DNA from: Trifolium pratense
Lineage: Eukaryota; Streptophyta; Magnoliopsida; Fabales; Fabaceae
NCBI RefSeq assembly: GCF_020283565.1
Contig: NC_060064.1
Location: forward strand, 4,238,001-4,302,000
Direction: 5' to 3'
Length of the DNA stretch: 64,000 bases
Shown here: positions 12,100 to 24,801 of the stretch, one piece after another
Numbering within the stretch: position 1 is the first letter of the stretch
How the letters are laid out: each line of letters starts with the position of its first letter
Notes under the pieces: model-generated
Told to the model about the DNA's origin: nothing
Databases searched by the model: none
The model's input: the letters and a program-made list of their open reading frames with translations, nothing else
Made by a program: the position numbers and the translations under genes

Positions 12100-14839
12100 G
12101 CGGTAATAATCACACTGTCGTGGTAGGGACTATGACAACGATATATATACCAGTGTAGTGTGTAAGGAACACTCACTTTAATATTCACTTTTCAACATTC
12201 ACGCTCTTATTAGGTGAAATTCATGTGGGTTCCATCACTTTGAAAATGAATCCACATAAATTGGCCAGAACTCACATGATATCATCTAATAGAAGTGTGC
12301 GTGTAAGAGAGTGTCAAAGTAAGTGTTTGATCATAACGTACTATTCCTATACTGTTTTACTGTGGACCTCTCAAATTTTCACTGTGTTATTTACTTTTCA
12401 TCTTCTGCTTCTGTGACTGTGACTTTAGTGATCCAAATTGTTTACAAAAGTAAAGCAAAGCTCCGCAATGCAATGCTCCAAATTTTCACTGTGTTATTTA
12501 CTTTTTCAACTTTTTTTTGGCCCCTATTGAAACATTAAGTCAATAAAATAGATTGTTAGGTAGGCATGTTAAAGATCTTCCATGCAGAAATTATCCTACA
12601 ACTCTAGAAGAATTTATGTACCAAATATTTTAAGAGAGAAAGTGATAATCATCTCTGGCAGTGGCAAACAATATAGCAATCAAGGCTAATAACTAAATTT
12701 GAGAGTCATGCGTTAGATGAGATATGGTTTAAAAATGTGTTTATAAGTGAGACGTATAAACTAACTATATAGTGTTAAGTTATAACCAACTCAAATTTAA
12801 TTATAATTAGGGCCTAATGTTGAAGGGGAAGAAAAGGAAACCATGTTGAGCTGATATACTATTTTTTGGCTATGAAGGACAAACCACAATCCTTTATCTT
12901 CTAAGGTACATACTATATAATAGATTCTAATATTTGGTACATAAATTCTTGGTAAAACAACAAATTAGAATTACACACAAAAACACAAGTACACACTACA
13001 CACAATAATTGAAATTATAATATTGTTTTTTGACTCTCTAAACTTATCTACTCTCATAATTTCATTAGAATGCCAATTGAAGCAATAATCCCAACCAAAA
13101 GTACTACAAGTATTATAAGAATCAATAAATGACTTCTTTTATCTCCAAATAAACCTTATTCATTGAATTTTTAATCATACATGTCGGTTTAGCATCACAA
13201 TTAATTTTAAACTGGCTCAACTTCAAGTCTCAATCCTATCGATATTTCAATCATTAATTAGCTTATTGTTTGGTGAGAAAATTAGTCAAATTCATTTTCA
13301 ACCTAGAATAACTAGAGAAGTGATACTATTTAATAAGAGCTCTCTTTAGTCACATAATTTGAAAGTGTAATAAATCTTGCCTCCAAAATAGTAATGGGGA
13401 GGTGGAGTCGGCTCATCATTTATTCATCTCTTGCAGTTTCTTTGGTTCTCTTTGGGTTTTAGTGTGCACGTGGATTGACATTCCTTTGACGGACTTTAGT
13501 ACTATCCGGGATCATTTTGTTCATTTTACATCATCAGCTGGTGGATCTCGAGCACGCCGGTCTTTTTTGCAGCTCGTTTGGCTTGTCAGCGTTTGGGTTA
13601 TATGGACGGAAAGAAACCACAGATTGTTCAGAGGCTCAACTAGCACTTCACATCAGTTATTGGACAAGATCAAGTTATTCTCTTTTAGGTGGTTGAAGAC
13701 GACGAACATCACGTTAGCTTTAAACCACCATAGCTGGTGGTCTAGTCCACTGTTGTGTTTGGGCCTTGTATGATTTTACTTTGATTTGTATCTCTCTGAC
13801 TCTCTTGTATTTTTATAGTCTACCTCGGTACGTCTTGTGCTGGGGAGACTGTTTGTGTTAATATATATATCATTTTAGCTTCTTCAAAAAAAAAAAACTA
13901 GAGAAGTGATACTATTTAATAAGAGCTCTCTTTAGTCACATAATTTGAAAGTGTAATAAATGTTGCCTCCAAAATAGATTTATACATTGCCTTACTATTA
14001 TCAAGTGACAATATTGTCATTAAATTCATGAAACAAAACAAATAAAGAATAAGGGAATAATTTTGTGATCTTAACTCGGTTAATAGGGTTATTGATATAC
14101 ATAAGCTGAGGTTCAATACTCAACTTTTTCGCCTCAAAGATAAAATTTTAATCACTATGTTACTTGACGAAAGAAAAAAAGAATAAGGGGGCATTAAAAG
14201 ATGAAAAGATGATCTAGACAAAAAAAAAAAGATAAAATGAAAAGATAAGATAATTGGACAGCTTAAAGACCATTTTTACTTTGATAATTTTTTATTTTTG
14301 TCTAAAACTCTCCGGTTTGTTAACACATCCGTCAGTCCTTTAATCTTTTTGTAGTATCTCTCAACCAATTCACAACTCTTACGGATACAACAAAATAATT
14401 TTACTAGAATCTCACTAAATTTATAATGCAATAACATACCAATAATATGAGAATATTTGCTAAATTTGGAATGAAAAAACTCATTGTTTCAATCTTCTTT
14501 TTTACTTAATCATTTGATTCCTAGGAATAAAAAATCCAATTAGAGTTTAAGGATTGCATATCATCATATGTACAGAGAGCAAAGCAGCAATCAACAACAC
14601 TAATTGAACAAAAATTAATATTCAAACATATGCTAGACTATGTTTATTAATTTATGCTCGCGATTACAATCTTTGGACGATTATACTTAGTTGGCTAGGC
14701 GCACATGCACGCACGCACATATAAGTAAAACCACAAAATATAATTTAGCATCTACAAACTTCTTTATATCACTGCTTAATTATGTAACTTAATTTAGAGA
14801 ATATATATGGGGCTAGTCTTCCACGACTCACATTTATAG
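8614..14839 (+). repeat. Direct duplication, block A (6.2 kb; hydrolase intron 3 to 3' flank)
   Basis: From ttaagaattaatag at 8614 to catttatag at 14839 this sequence matches 16527-35970 once the hAT insertion there is removed. Identity is high, with scattered substitutions and small indels. The match starts inside intron 3 and ends about 2.7 kb after the stop codon. The 3' flank (12100-13310 and 13978-14839) has no gene; the LINE is listed separately. Confidence 0.93.
13311..13977 (+). mobile_element. 5'-truncated LINE with ~81-bp target duplication (block A)
   Basis: The LINE body is 13392-13896 and ends in poly(A). The 81 bp before it (13311-13391) are repeated after it (13897-13977) with a single C/G difference. 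A 123-codon ORF at 13402-13773 begins E-S-A-H-H-L-F-I-S-C and contains V-W-V-I-W-T-E-R-N-H-R-L-F, the C-terminal zf-RVT and tail region of plant L1-like LINE polyproteins. The element is truncated within zf-RVT, as expected of incomplete target-primed reverse transcription. An 81-bp duplication is unusually long for a LINE. Confidence 0.85.
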
Positions 14840-15231
14840 GTTAGACTTTACTTATTTCATGATCGAACTCCAGATTAATAGATCTCTTTTCCTAAGAACC
14901 GGATGGTTAACAAAAAAAATTAGGCCAACAAGTAACATATCTATTCATTATTATTTCAAAACAAGAAGTAACATTTTCCTTTTGTCTTTCAGTTACTTTT
15001 CCACCATCTCAAAGCAAGTTCTTTCTTGTATTTAAAAATATTTTTTCTTTTCTTTCTTTGGAACTTCACGTTAACCATTTGAAGCAACCAATTGGGCCTT
15101 CATATTCATTCATTTATAGTATACTATAAATATTTAATAAAATGCATCAAATTATATATTTACCAATCATAGTAAGTTGATACGTATCAACCACTTAGTT
15201 GATTTGAAAAATTAAATTCAAACAACGTGCC

Positions 15232-15504
15232 ATGATGGGTAATTCCAAGAATAATATGGTTATTATTATTCATATTGTTGTGTTATTTTCTATATGTTTG
15301 GCAGTGGCAAATTCGGCTGAGTTTAATTTTCCAGCAGTATTCAACTTGGGTGATTCAAATTCGGACACAGGTGAACTTTCAGTTGGATTGGGGTTTCAGC
15401 TTGTCCTACCTTATGGACAGAACTACTTCAAAACTCCTTCTGGAAGGGCATGTGATGGTCGTCTCATTGTTGATTTCCTAAGTAACAATCCTTATTCCTT
15501 ATAA
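15232..15504 (+). pseudogene. GDSL esterase/lipase, orphan first exon
   Basis: The ORF gives a hydrophobic signal peptide (I-I-I-H-I-V-V-L-F-S-I-C-L-A-V-A-N-S), then F-P-A-V-F-N-L-G-D-S-N-S-D-T-G, which is block I of plant GDSL esterases with the nucleophile Ser in G-D-S. Next come the conserved P-Y-G-Q-N-Y-F and G-R-x-x-D-G-R-L-I-V-D-F-L. Homology stops right after D-F-L at a GTAACA donor (near 15482), the usual end of exon 1 in this family. The later exons, including the block V Asp/His, are nowhere in the window. The family is secreted and hydrolyses lipid or cell-wall esters. As it stands it encodes only ~85 homologous residues, so it is a truncated gene fragment probably cut by the duplication junction at 16527. 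Confidence 0.85.
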
Positions 15505-15536
15505 CTATTAGTATTCTGGCTTTTTTTAAAGATTTA

Positions 15537-15747
15537 AGGCATGTTTGAATTAACTTATTTTTGAGCTTATGCAAATAGCTTATCTGATTTTATATATTAT
15601 TATAAGTTTGTCAAGATAGTTTATGATAAAATAGCTTAAAAAAATACAATTTTCACTAGTGTGAACTTATAAAATAACAGAAAACCTAATTTATATTGCA
15701 TAAGTTGTTTGTATAAACTCAAAAATAAGCTAATCCAAACGGACTCT
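15537..15747. mobile_element. MITE-like inverted repeat
   Basis: The left end ggcatgtttgaattaactt and right end with aagctaatccaaacggactc are reverse complements with mismatches, as are ttatttttgagcttatgcaa and taaactcaaaaataagc. The middle is AT-rich and non-coding. A TTAA or TAA duplication may flank it; the superfamily is not assignable. Confidence 0.55.
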
Positions 15748-18700
15748 TAATTGACAGATTTCATATTTTTAAAAAGACTAAATTGCACTTTTGCCTTCCT
15801 AACTTTCACAAATTTGTTTTTAATTTAGAAATTTAAGTCGTGTGAATATTAATTAAAGAAAATAAAAAAATATAATTAATATATTATTAATATTAAATTA
15901 AAAATAAATTGAAAATTACATAATTCACACTCAATTTTTTGATTTCTCTCATTCTCATTAGTTAAATATGACTTTAGTCATGCATTTCAATAACAAATAA
16001 CATCAACCATTGTATATCAATCATACTGTATCTTGTAAAGAATAATTTATCTCTTATTTTTTCTATGTACTATTAAATATGATTATTTAAATCATGTATT
16101 CCATGTGATAATAAATATTATATATATTTTTATGTACTATTAAAGTTGATCCCTTGTCATTTTTATTTTATATTCATGAAACTCTTTTATCTAAAATTTA
16201 TCAAATAATTCGTTATATTTAAATAATTACATAAAATTTTGCAATACCCTGTTAGTTTATCTTTCGTCTCTTATTTGTTTTCATCAATTCTTTTGTATTT
16301 TTTCTTTTTCTTTCTTCTTTTTGCACACCTGCATAAAAATAAGTGACGTTGATGATAACGTATAAAAGCAATTTTTTCTAAAATATTGTCTTTACTTTAC
16401 TTTAGTGGACTAAGAAAATGTTTAAAATGCAAAATTGAAAGCTCGCAGGAGTAAAACTACAACCTTTAACTCTTAGATGGCATAATTATTATTTTTTGTT
16501 GTTCAAAAAATGGCATAATTATTTTTTTAAGAATTAATAGTGTATTAGTAGGTCTAAATATTTTTATTTTATACTCTAACGCCATAATGGATGTTGCCAA
16601 TCTGGTGTGCACTAATAACTAATTAGGTGAAGAATTATTTCTTTTGACCAATTAGGTGACGAATTTTGCTACTTCCTTCATCATTTAAAAACTTGGCATT
16701 TTGAGGTGTTTACACGTACTAAAATTAAGAATAAAATAATGAATGCACTAGTATGAGTGTTTACACGTTATAATCAGTAACCACAAAGATGAAATTCTGT
16801 GTAAGCAAAAAAGTGGGCTATGTGATTAAAAAAAAAGTGGGCTAAGCCACTGCTCTGGAAATGGTATACAATTTTTTTTCTCTATCCCTACAATAACATC
16901 ATTCCCACCAAGTGCTCTTGATTAGCTCAAACTGCTCAACAAACTTATAACTAAAAATATACTTAATTTATAGTCAAAACAAGAAAAAATAATAATTTAT
17001 AGTAGTAACTAAAAGTATAATTTGCTACTACTAGTACTTGCGTATAGACGTATATGTTCAACAAATTACTAAATTTTTTTCCTTCTTTTCAAGTAATTTA
17101 GGGTGTGTTTATTTTAGATTTTTTCAAGCAATTTTTTATTTAAAAAAATTTATTTCATCAGTTTAATAGTGTTTGCTATGGAGTTTTACACACAACCCAC
17201 AAAACTTTTGTTTCATCTAACTATTTGTATGTGTAATGTGTAAAACTCCTCCCTTTATGAATGATCGGTACACCTCATGTTTGGTTGAGAGCGAGACATT
17301 CCACTTTACGAATATCTAATAACCTCATTGACGATGCGTAGTTTCTCTCCCAATGATGTGTGCATTCTTCATTCTCTAAAGCTAGTGATGCCATAAACAT
17401 TGATCATGATCATAAGGCCTAATTATCAAGTCATACCGTCTTTTGACCAAGTCTTGGTGATTGTGCTAAACCTTAGTAGAGTTGAAAAATATTCAACTTC
17501 CAAAAAAATATTTCTATATTTCCTTAATAAAACAAAGAAATGAGTATTGTACTATAAATAAAGTCAAACTTTTTTACTATAATGTACTGTAGTACTAACT
17601 ATGTACCAAAAATGTAGACTGTCAATGTCCCTTTGATCTTGTTACACTTGGTCAGTCCTCAAAAATGAAACCTGGGAAATCCAGATGTATCTATAATTAA
17701 TGAGTTACTAGTTGGTTGGCATGGTCTTTTGTTACAGAAGGGTACAGTTCTTTTTATGTACAAAAGGGGCAGTGCCCCACGGAAGGGTACAGTTGAAGAG
17801 TAAACTAAAGGATGATGCAATGCAACACATATTTCTATAATCTGACAGCTCTAATTAAGAAGTACAGATTTCTATAATTTTAGCAGTTTAAAATTTCAAC
17901 AGTTAATTTCTAATCGAACCGTCCTAATTAGTTACTACTGTGTTAACGTAATTACTGCTGCGTAGAATTCTATTCCAATATTTTATTGCGTGAGATTGAT
18001 CATGTAAGCCGTCAAACTTTTATACAGATCAACTAATTAAAACTACTAACTAATAGTAATTAAGTTACTATGTTTAGTCTAGTCGTGAGAAGTTTGAGTA
18101 ATATGCATGAAGTACTGAGTTCGATTATCTGCTCAATGTAATAAAATAAACTACTAACTAGTAATTATTATTATTATTATTATTTTGGTAGAGTACTAAC
18201 TAGTAATTAACTATCTCATAATCTAATAATTTTGTACATCTCTAATCTAATATGGAGTATACTATAGTAGATGATAAATAAAACATATGTAGCTAATTTT
18301 GATAGCATGATGAGTGCCCTGCAGAATGTGGAGTAAGGCTAGCTTGTGCCAAATATGCTGTGTATGGTATTGATTATGAAGGACATGGACGTTCTGAAGG
18401 TGTTCGTTGTTACCAGGGTTTTAAATTGCGGACCGCATCACCTGATGCGGCCGCAATATTGCAGATGCGGTAGGCACTGCAACCGCATCAGACCGCAATT
18501 GCGGTGTGAACTCAAATCGCGCGTGATGCCGCAACGCAACCGCAACGCAACGGCGTTTTGACCGCAACAGTCCAAATCAAGGAAAACAGAGAATCTCAAT
18601 TTCAGAAAACAGGAAAAAAAGCAATAAAACAAAAAAAAAAAGCAATTTTTTCAGAGAATCAGAATCTTGAAAATTCAAAGTAACTTACTTTTTCTTTTTC

Positions 18701-19846
18701 CTTTATGTCAATTCCATTCATTTTAGAATCAGGACACCAAAAACGCAGGCTGCAAAGAAACAGAAGAACAAGACCAAAAACGCAGGCTGCAGGCTGCAGG
18801 AAACCGAATCACAAAACTCCACACCGAAACCTCACCGTAACATACAGTCCCCCGGATTCCAATCGGCCTGATCTGCTCTCTCTCAAGGTATGTTATTGTT
18901 AACTACTCATTCATGTTTTGTTCTTTCCTTGTTTCTGGCTTTTTGGGTTTTGTTTGTAAGTTTGATTTTAACTTTGGTTAATTTGCCACCGTGTGTATTT
19001 TGGGGCTATAGAGTTTTGTGTTTCTTTGGGTGTTTGTGAGTGGGTAAGAGTGAAGAGAAGATCTGTGAGGTTGAAGAACAGAAAGAGAGAAGAGAAGATC
19101 TGTGAGGAGGTTGAAGAACAGAGAGAATGAGATCTGTTTTTTTTTTACGGTAATGAGATCTTTTTTTGTTAAAGAGCGGTGGTGTTTATACTTTATTGTT
19201 TAATTATTATAATAATTATAATTATAACTATTTTATTTTATTTTAGTGGGGGAAGAATGGAAGTGGAGAAAAAATTGGGGGGAAAATGAAAATATAGTGG
19301 GGGGAAGAATGGAAGTGGAGAAAAAATTGGTAGTGGGGTATTTTTTTATTTCTTTCTAATTTTATTGTAGATTTATTTTATTTTTTTGTCAAAAAATAGA
19401 TTTATTTTTTATATAGTAAGTGATATTTATGTTAACTTTTTTATTTACTATTTAGATAAATGAAATTAATTTTGATACATTGTTAGTGTAAAAAATAATT
19501 GTTGTGTTTTTTTTTTGTAAGTAAAAAAAATTATTGTGTTAGTTGTAAACAAAAAAAAAAATATTTTGTTAGTTTATATTTTAATTTGTAAATAATTATT
19601 AGTTAGTTTATGTTATTGATTGACATTTATTTATTATTATATTTAATTTAATAGGTACGATTAAATATACACAATGCCGCCAAGAGAAGAATTTCCTACA
19701 AAAAGATTAGAGGGTGCTCCAAGTGATGATATTGGATGGCACTTTGGAACACCGGTGCCTGGAAATAGAAACAATGTTCGTTGTAAACTTTGTACAGAAA
19801 TAATAAAAGGTGGCATTACGAGATTGAAGCAACATTTAGCACATAT

Positions 19847-19909
19847 TGTCATACCCTAATTTTGTCCTACCCTTTTTTTAAAAAAAATTAATTTTCATCA
19901 CTTATTTTC

Positions 19910-19949
<40 letters not shown>

Positions 19950-22488
19950 TATTAATATTTATTATTGTTTTTTTTTATTTTATTAAAAAATCAAAAAAAA
20001 AAAGTCAAAGTGTCCAGGAGCAGCAAAGGTCAGGGACGCTTTTTTCCAGCCCAGAAATTTTTCTTTCCTTTCTTCTCTTTCTCTTCCTGCAATACCACAG
20101 AAACAAAAGGAAAAGTTAAAACCTGCAACCTGCATCACCACCTCATGTCACAATCTCTCTAACTCTCAATTTTGTCTTTCCATCAGCAACAAACCCTAAT
20201 TTTTGGGTATATATAACAGGAGCCAGAGAAAAAAATGGGGAGGAGAAATTCAGAGAAGAAAAAAAACCAAAAAAACACATTTTTTCATCATTTTTTTCAT
20301 TTTTCGAAATCACACCAAACACCTTCTAAACTTCAATTTTCTTTCACTAATCCCTTCTAACACATACCAGTAGCGAAGCACACAAGGAAAAAACGAAGGA
20401 AAACCGTTGAGAGAAGCTTACTCAAACTCCAAAATTGCAAAGAAAAGAGTGAGTTCTAACTCATCTAAGCAAGCTTCAAAACAAGTTAGTTTCTAAACGT
20501 TTTTTACTCATGAGTACCCACTGAAGCTTTTCCAACCTTTAATTTTGTCTAAATCGCACAAATGTAGATTTTCAAATTTTTGGGGTTTAAAAGTTTCGAA
20601 CTTTTTTTGAGATATAAACATCTTTTAAAAAATATAAGTTTATATTCATGATCTACGTGAAAAACCGAGCAAACCGATGTATTATTTTTAAATTTTTGAC
20701 GAAGAATTGATGATGTTGTGTTGGAGCCGAGAGCTTCAATGAAGCTTCAATGGCTTCTTTTTGTTCTTCATCGTGAGGTTGAAGGAGATGGGGTTGAAGA
20801 CGATGACGTGTCAGCACGTCATTGGCTCCCCCTTTATTTTAAAACATAACCGTTTGATTTTATTTTAAAGATCCAAGGGCTGAGATCTGTTATGTGATTT
20901 TTAAATCACAGCCACATGATTTAATCAAAAGGCTCAGATCCATGACGTCTACTGTGCACCTCTGTTATCATGCCACACTGGATTATTTTTCTGCTTATTT
21001 TTTGTTTGGACGAATTAGAGATTGGGCTGGGCCTGGTATTGCAGATTGCTATTGCTTCACCCCCCAGAACCCATTTTCGCACCCCCAGTTACGTTTTGCT
21101 TATTTTTTAGTGCTTATTTATATAAGTGCTTATTCAAATAAGAGCTTATTCACATAAGTGCTTATTTAGATAAGTGCTTATCATTTGGAAATGATTATTT
21201 GAGTTGTTGATTAATTAGTCAATTAATTAAACACTTGATTAGGTGAGTAACCATTTTAAGTTGTTTGATTAAAAGTGTTTAAGTTACTAAGTGCTTAAAT
21301 GGTTAAACACTTAAATAAGTGATTATTAGTTAAGTGATTAATTAATCAAAACCTCTCAAGCTTATTTTAATAAGTTCATATGCAATGTTTGGATTGTTTA
21401 CTTGACTTAATACTTTCATCTGAAGTTTGTTTCTCAAAAACACTTCTTTACTTGAAAAACCCCATAATCAAATCATAATTGGAATGAAAAAGGGTTAGTC
21501 TGACGTATGGCTTTCTTTCTCTGAATGATTCGAGACCCTGACGTATGGCTCGTGACTTGAATCATTCTCATTCCCCAACGCCAAAAAAACATTAAAACAC
21601 TTCATCATCCGCTTTATCTTTCCTTTTGATTTTCTTAAATCAAATAAAAGAACTTAAGCATAATTAGAGTGAAAAGGGGTTAGTCTGACGTATGGCTTTC
21701 TTCCCCGGATAATTCGAGGCCCTGACGTATGGCTCGTGACTCGGATTATCCTCATTCTCGGACGTTTTCATTAAAACTCCTAAAATCAACACAACACACT
21801 CAAACCTTTTCTCTGCCCACGCGCGCAGTAAAAGTAAAACCCTTTTCACAAAACGGGTGACGTTTTTGTCCTTTCTCCGTAACACAAACAACGCTTAAGC
21901 CTCCGCCGTGCGAGCATACAAGCAGCGTTTAAATACGAGAATGCGACCTTCTCCGTAATACAAACCACGCTTAAGCCTCCGAAGTGCGAGCATACAAGCA
22001 GCGTCTAACTACGAGAATGCGACTTAGACGTCATGCGTCTAAAAGCAACCAACCCACAAACATTTTTTACCCTGAACTACGAAACCCTGATTTTCCCATT
22101 GCACCTGGGAATACGTAGGAGCAGGATTCAACATCTTGTCGGGCACCATAATAAAAAACAAAACCTTTTTCCCCGCATTCATAATAACATAAATAATAAT
22201 AAAAACAAACTTTTTCTATCGATGAAGCAAGAAACGAGTAATCAAGCAAACATTAAAAAACACATTAAAGCAAACAAACATTTCCCTCTAAAAGGTTCCC
22301 GTTGAGTACAACGGATGTGAGGGGTGCTAATACCTTCCCCTCGCATAACCAACTCCCGAACCCTTTTTTCTCTACCCCCAAGGTTTTCTCGATATTTTCC
22401 TTTCCTTTTTTGGGATAAATAAAATTCGGTGGCGACTCTGTTCCTTTTCGAGTGTTCACACTCGACGAGTATTTTTCGCGCCGCGACA
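19847..22488 (+). repeat. 5' LTR of the gag-only Ogre-like element
   Basis: It starts TGTCATACCC and ends TTCGCGCCGCGACA. A TATA box (tatatata, about 20208-20215) marks the likely U3/R region. It contains a (TTA)n run at 19911-19949, two pairs of hairpin modules built on TGACGTATGGC (about 21490-21760), and a ~90-bp direct duplication around gcttaagcctccg...gtgcgagcatacaagcagcg (21860-22025). Confidence 0.93.
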
Positions 22489-22890
22489 GCTGGCGACTCC
22501 GCTGGGGAATACTAAACCTTTTGAGAGTTAAGCCTAATTTAGTGGGGTTTTCGCTTGTTTGCCTTAATGTGTATGTTATTTACATATTTGCTTTTTCTTT
22601 ACTGCTTTTAATATTATATTGCATGCTTGCTTGAATATTATCTGCTATATTTCTCTCTTCTTCTTCATCTCCTTTCTTTTTCCTTTTGCCCACTTGGGCC
22701 GGTTACCGGTTATTGAGTGAAAAGTCCTACACCCGGACTTGAGGAAAACTTAGGACATAACGGTGGATCATTGTTGACCTTCCTGACGTATGGCTCGTAA
22801 GGTTGGCATGATACCCCACCTAGAGTAGATTCTCTTGACGATGTCGGTTCTCCTGACGTATGGCTCGCAGGACCGATGTTTTCTTGTGGG
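21490..22890 (+). repeat. Six copies of a shared-loop hairpin module in LTR and leader
   Basis: The core CTGACGTATGGCT occurs near 21500, 21540, 21685, 21722, 22784 and 22851. The flanks form stems that differ from copy to copy yet remain complementary: GAATGATTC with GAATCATTC, GGATAATTCGAG with CTCGGATTATCC, GACCTT with AAGGTT, TCGGTTCT with AGGACCGA. The four copies in the LTR recur in the 3' LTR. They are probably RNA structures of the element's transcript. The role is unknown. Confidence 0.7.
22491..22508 (+). other. Primer-binding site
   Basis: TGGCGACTCCGCTGGGGA lies two bases after the 5' LTR, starting with the TGG expected opposite a tRNA CCA end. Ogre-type elements are reported to use tRNA-Arg with a site of this kind; I have not checked it against a tRNA set. 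Confidence 0.8.
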
Positions 22891-23412
22891 GTCCGTGACT
22901 CTAGGAACCTTTTTAATTAACCTAGAACCCAAAACGTGTTACTAGGAACCTTTGTAGATGAGATTTATCTATGATTCTAGAACCCGTGTTAAACCTAGAA
23001 CAAACATGTGAGAATGGGATGGGTTGCAGGTAACTCTGAGCCGTTGGCCTTCCAAATTTACACCTAATATGTTCTGGTTCGCCCGATCTACTACATGACA
23101 TAATATTTTCATCCATGCATTCATGACAATAGTCATACATATACATTTTGGTTTTCAAGGAACTAAATAGACACTAGTTACATAAGCATAAGGTTTTTAA
23201 ATCATGGGAAGTAAAAGTTTGAATTTTTCTTATATCCCGAAACACTTATGATAACTATGTGTCTACGATTCCCTTAAACTAAAATGGCTAAAAAAAAGAA
23301 ATAAAGAATTTTGCATGCATTTTCATTCATAAATTGCATCTCATTCCATTCGTTCTATAACCAGTCATATTCCCGACGCCAGTATTGGACAAGAAACGTC
23401 ACCAAACAAGTC

Positions 23413-24801
23413 ATGGAGAATTGGCAAGACCAGCACGATGCCTTGAAAGGCGAGGTGGCACAATTGACTGAAAAGTTGGACAAGGCTCTTGAGTTGTTGA
23501 TTAATCTGAATAAACCAGCACAACCAGTTGTGGTTGAAACATCGGTTCCTGCACCCCAAGGAGGAACTTCAGCAGTAAACACAGTTTGTCCAACTTTTGG
23601 TTTACCCGTTGGGCATACTCCTCAGAATCAGGCTGAAATTCAACAGTCTCCTCAGAATACCCAGACTAGGGTCCCTCTGAACCAACAAGGTTTTGTTTCA
23701 CAACAAGAGAATCTGGATGATCCCAGAAATGCTTATCAGAGTCCAGGGTTATTTGATGATGTGCCAAAGGTTAATTCTAATGTTCCTCAGCTGGAGGAAG
23801 CTCATCAGAAATTCAAGGCTATTGAAGACCGTCTAAGTATGATGGAAGGAGGTGATTCCCTAGACTTTGCCAATATGTGTCTAGTTCCAGACTTGGTGCT
23901 CCCGCCAAAATTTAAGGTCCCTGACTTTGAGAAGTATAAAGGCATCAGCTGTCCAAAGAATCATCTGATTATGTATAGCCGGAAGATGGCCTCCTTTGCT
24001 AGTGACGACAAGCTCATGATGCATTGCTTCCAAGATAGCCTCACCGGGGCATCACTCAACTGGTACATGCAGCTGGAAGGGAACCGAATCCTGTCATGGC
24101 GAGATTTGGCAAATGCTTTCATTAAACAGTACCAATACAACATTGACATGGCTCCGGATCGTACTCAGTTACAAAACATGTCCCAAAAGGAGGGTGAGCC
24201 GTTCAGGGTTTATGCTCAACGTTGGAGAGAATTGGCTGCGCAAGTACGTCCTCCACTCTTAGAAGCTGAACTAGTGGACATATTCACTAACACTTTGCAA
24301 GGGGCATATTTTGAAAGAATGGTCGGAAGTGTTTCGTCTAACTTTTCAGATCTGGTGAAGATAGGAGAGAGGATTGAAATCGGGATTAAGAGCGGTAAGA
24401 TCCAAACCAATTTGGGTAACCATAATACCTCGAAGGAGCCTGCAAACAGTTTCGTCAAGAAAGAAGAGGGGGAAACCAATGTTGTTACTCACAAGGGGAG
24501 AGTTCTTAAGCCAATCCCAATGCCTTACAGCCAGCTCTTACCATATTTGGTGCACAATGGGATGGTAACCCCAAGGGCCACAAAGCCAAGAACCGCGCCA
24601 TTCCCTGCGTGGTACAATCCTCAAGCCAAGTGCGAATATCATGCTGGGACAGAAGGTCATTCGGTAGATAACTGTCAGTCCTTCAAGAACAAGGTTCAAG
24701 ATCTGGTGACTAAGAAATTGTTGACCTTCAAAGAGGGAGAGCCAAACATACAAGACAATCCGTTGCCCGGCCATGCGGACCCATCTATGGATGCCAGTTG
24801 A
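23413..24801 (+). CDS. gag polyprotein of the Ogre-like element
   Basis: The likely start is the Met of M-E-N-W-Q-D-Q-H at 23413; the frame is open from 23311. This gives 462 residues. An N-terminal coiled coil (A-Q-L-T-E-K-L-D-K-A-L-E-L-L) is followed by a Gln/Pro-rich linker. Next comes the retrotransposon gag core with Y-K-G-I-S-C-P-K-N-H-L, L-T-G-A-S-L-N-W-Y, W-R-D-L-A-N-A-F-I-K-Q-Y, and E-P-F-R-V-Y-A-Q-R-W-R-E-L-A. A knuckle-like C-E-Y-H-x6-H-x4-C lies near the C-terminus. It would form the particle coat and package RNA. It is intact but no pol follows, so gag is the only protein of this element. The retained frame suggests selection or a recent origin. Confidence 0.88.
   Translation: MENWQDQHDALKGEVAQLTEKLDKALELLINLNKPAQPVVVETSVPAPQGGTSAVNTVCPTFGLPVGHTPQNQAEIQQSPQNTQTRVPLNQQGFVSQQENLDDPRNAYQSPGLFDDVPKVNSNVPQLEEAHQKFKAIEDRLSMMEGGDSLDFANMCLVPDLVLPPKFKVPDFEKYKGISCPKNHLIMYSRKMASFASDDKLMMHCFQDSLTGASLNWYMQLEGNRILSWRDLANAFIKQYQYNIDMAPDRTQLQNMSQKEGEPFRVYAQRWRELAAQVRPPLLEAELVDIFTNTLQGAYFERMVGSVSSNFSDLVKIGERIEIGIKSGKIQTNLGNHNTSKEPANSFVKKEEGETNVVTHKGRVLKPIPMPYSQLLPYLVHNGMVTPRATKPRTAPFPAWYNPQAKCEYHAGTEGHSVDNCQSFKNKVQDLVTKKLLTFKEGEPNIQDNPLPGHADPSMDAS

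Larger units (their letters stand above)
14840..16526. other. Unique spacer between the two duplication blocks
   Basis: This 1.7 kb is not part of either block. It holds an orphan GDSL exon (15232-15504) and a MITE-like inverted repeat (15537-15747). The remainder is AT-rich and without coding signal. Confidence 0.6.
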
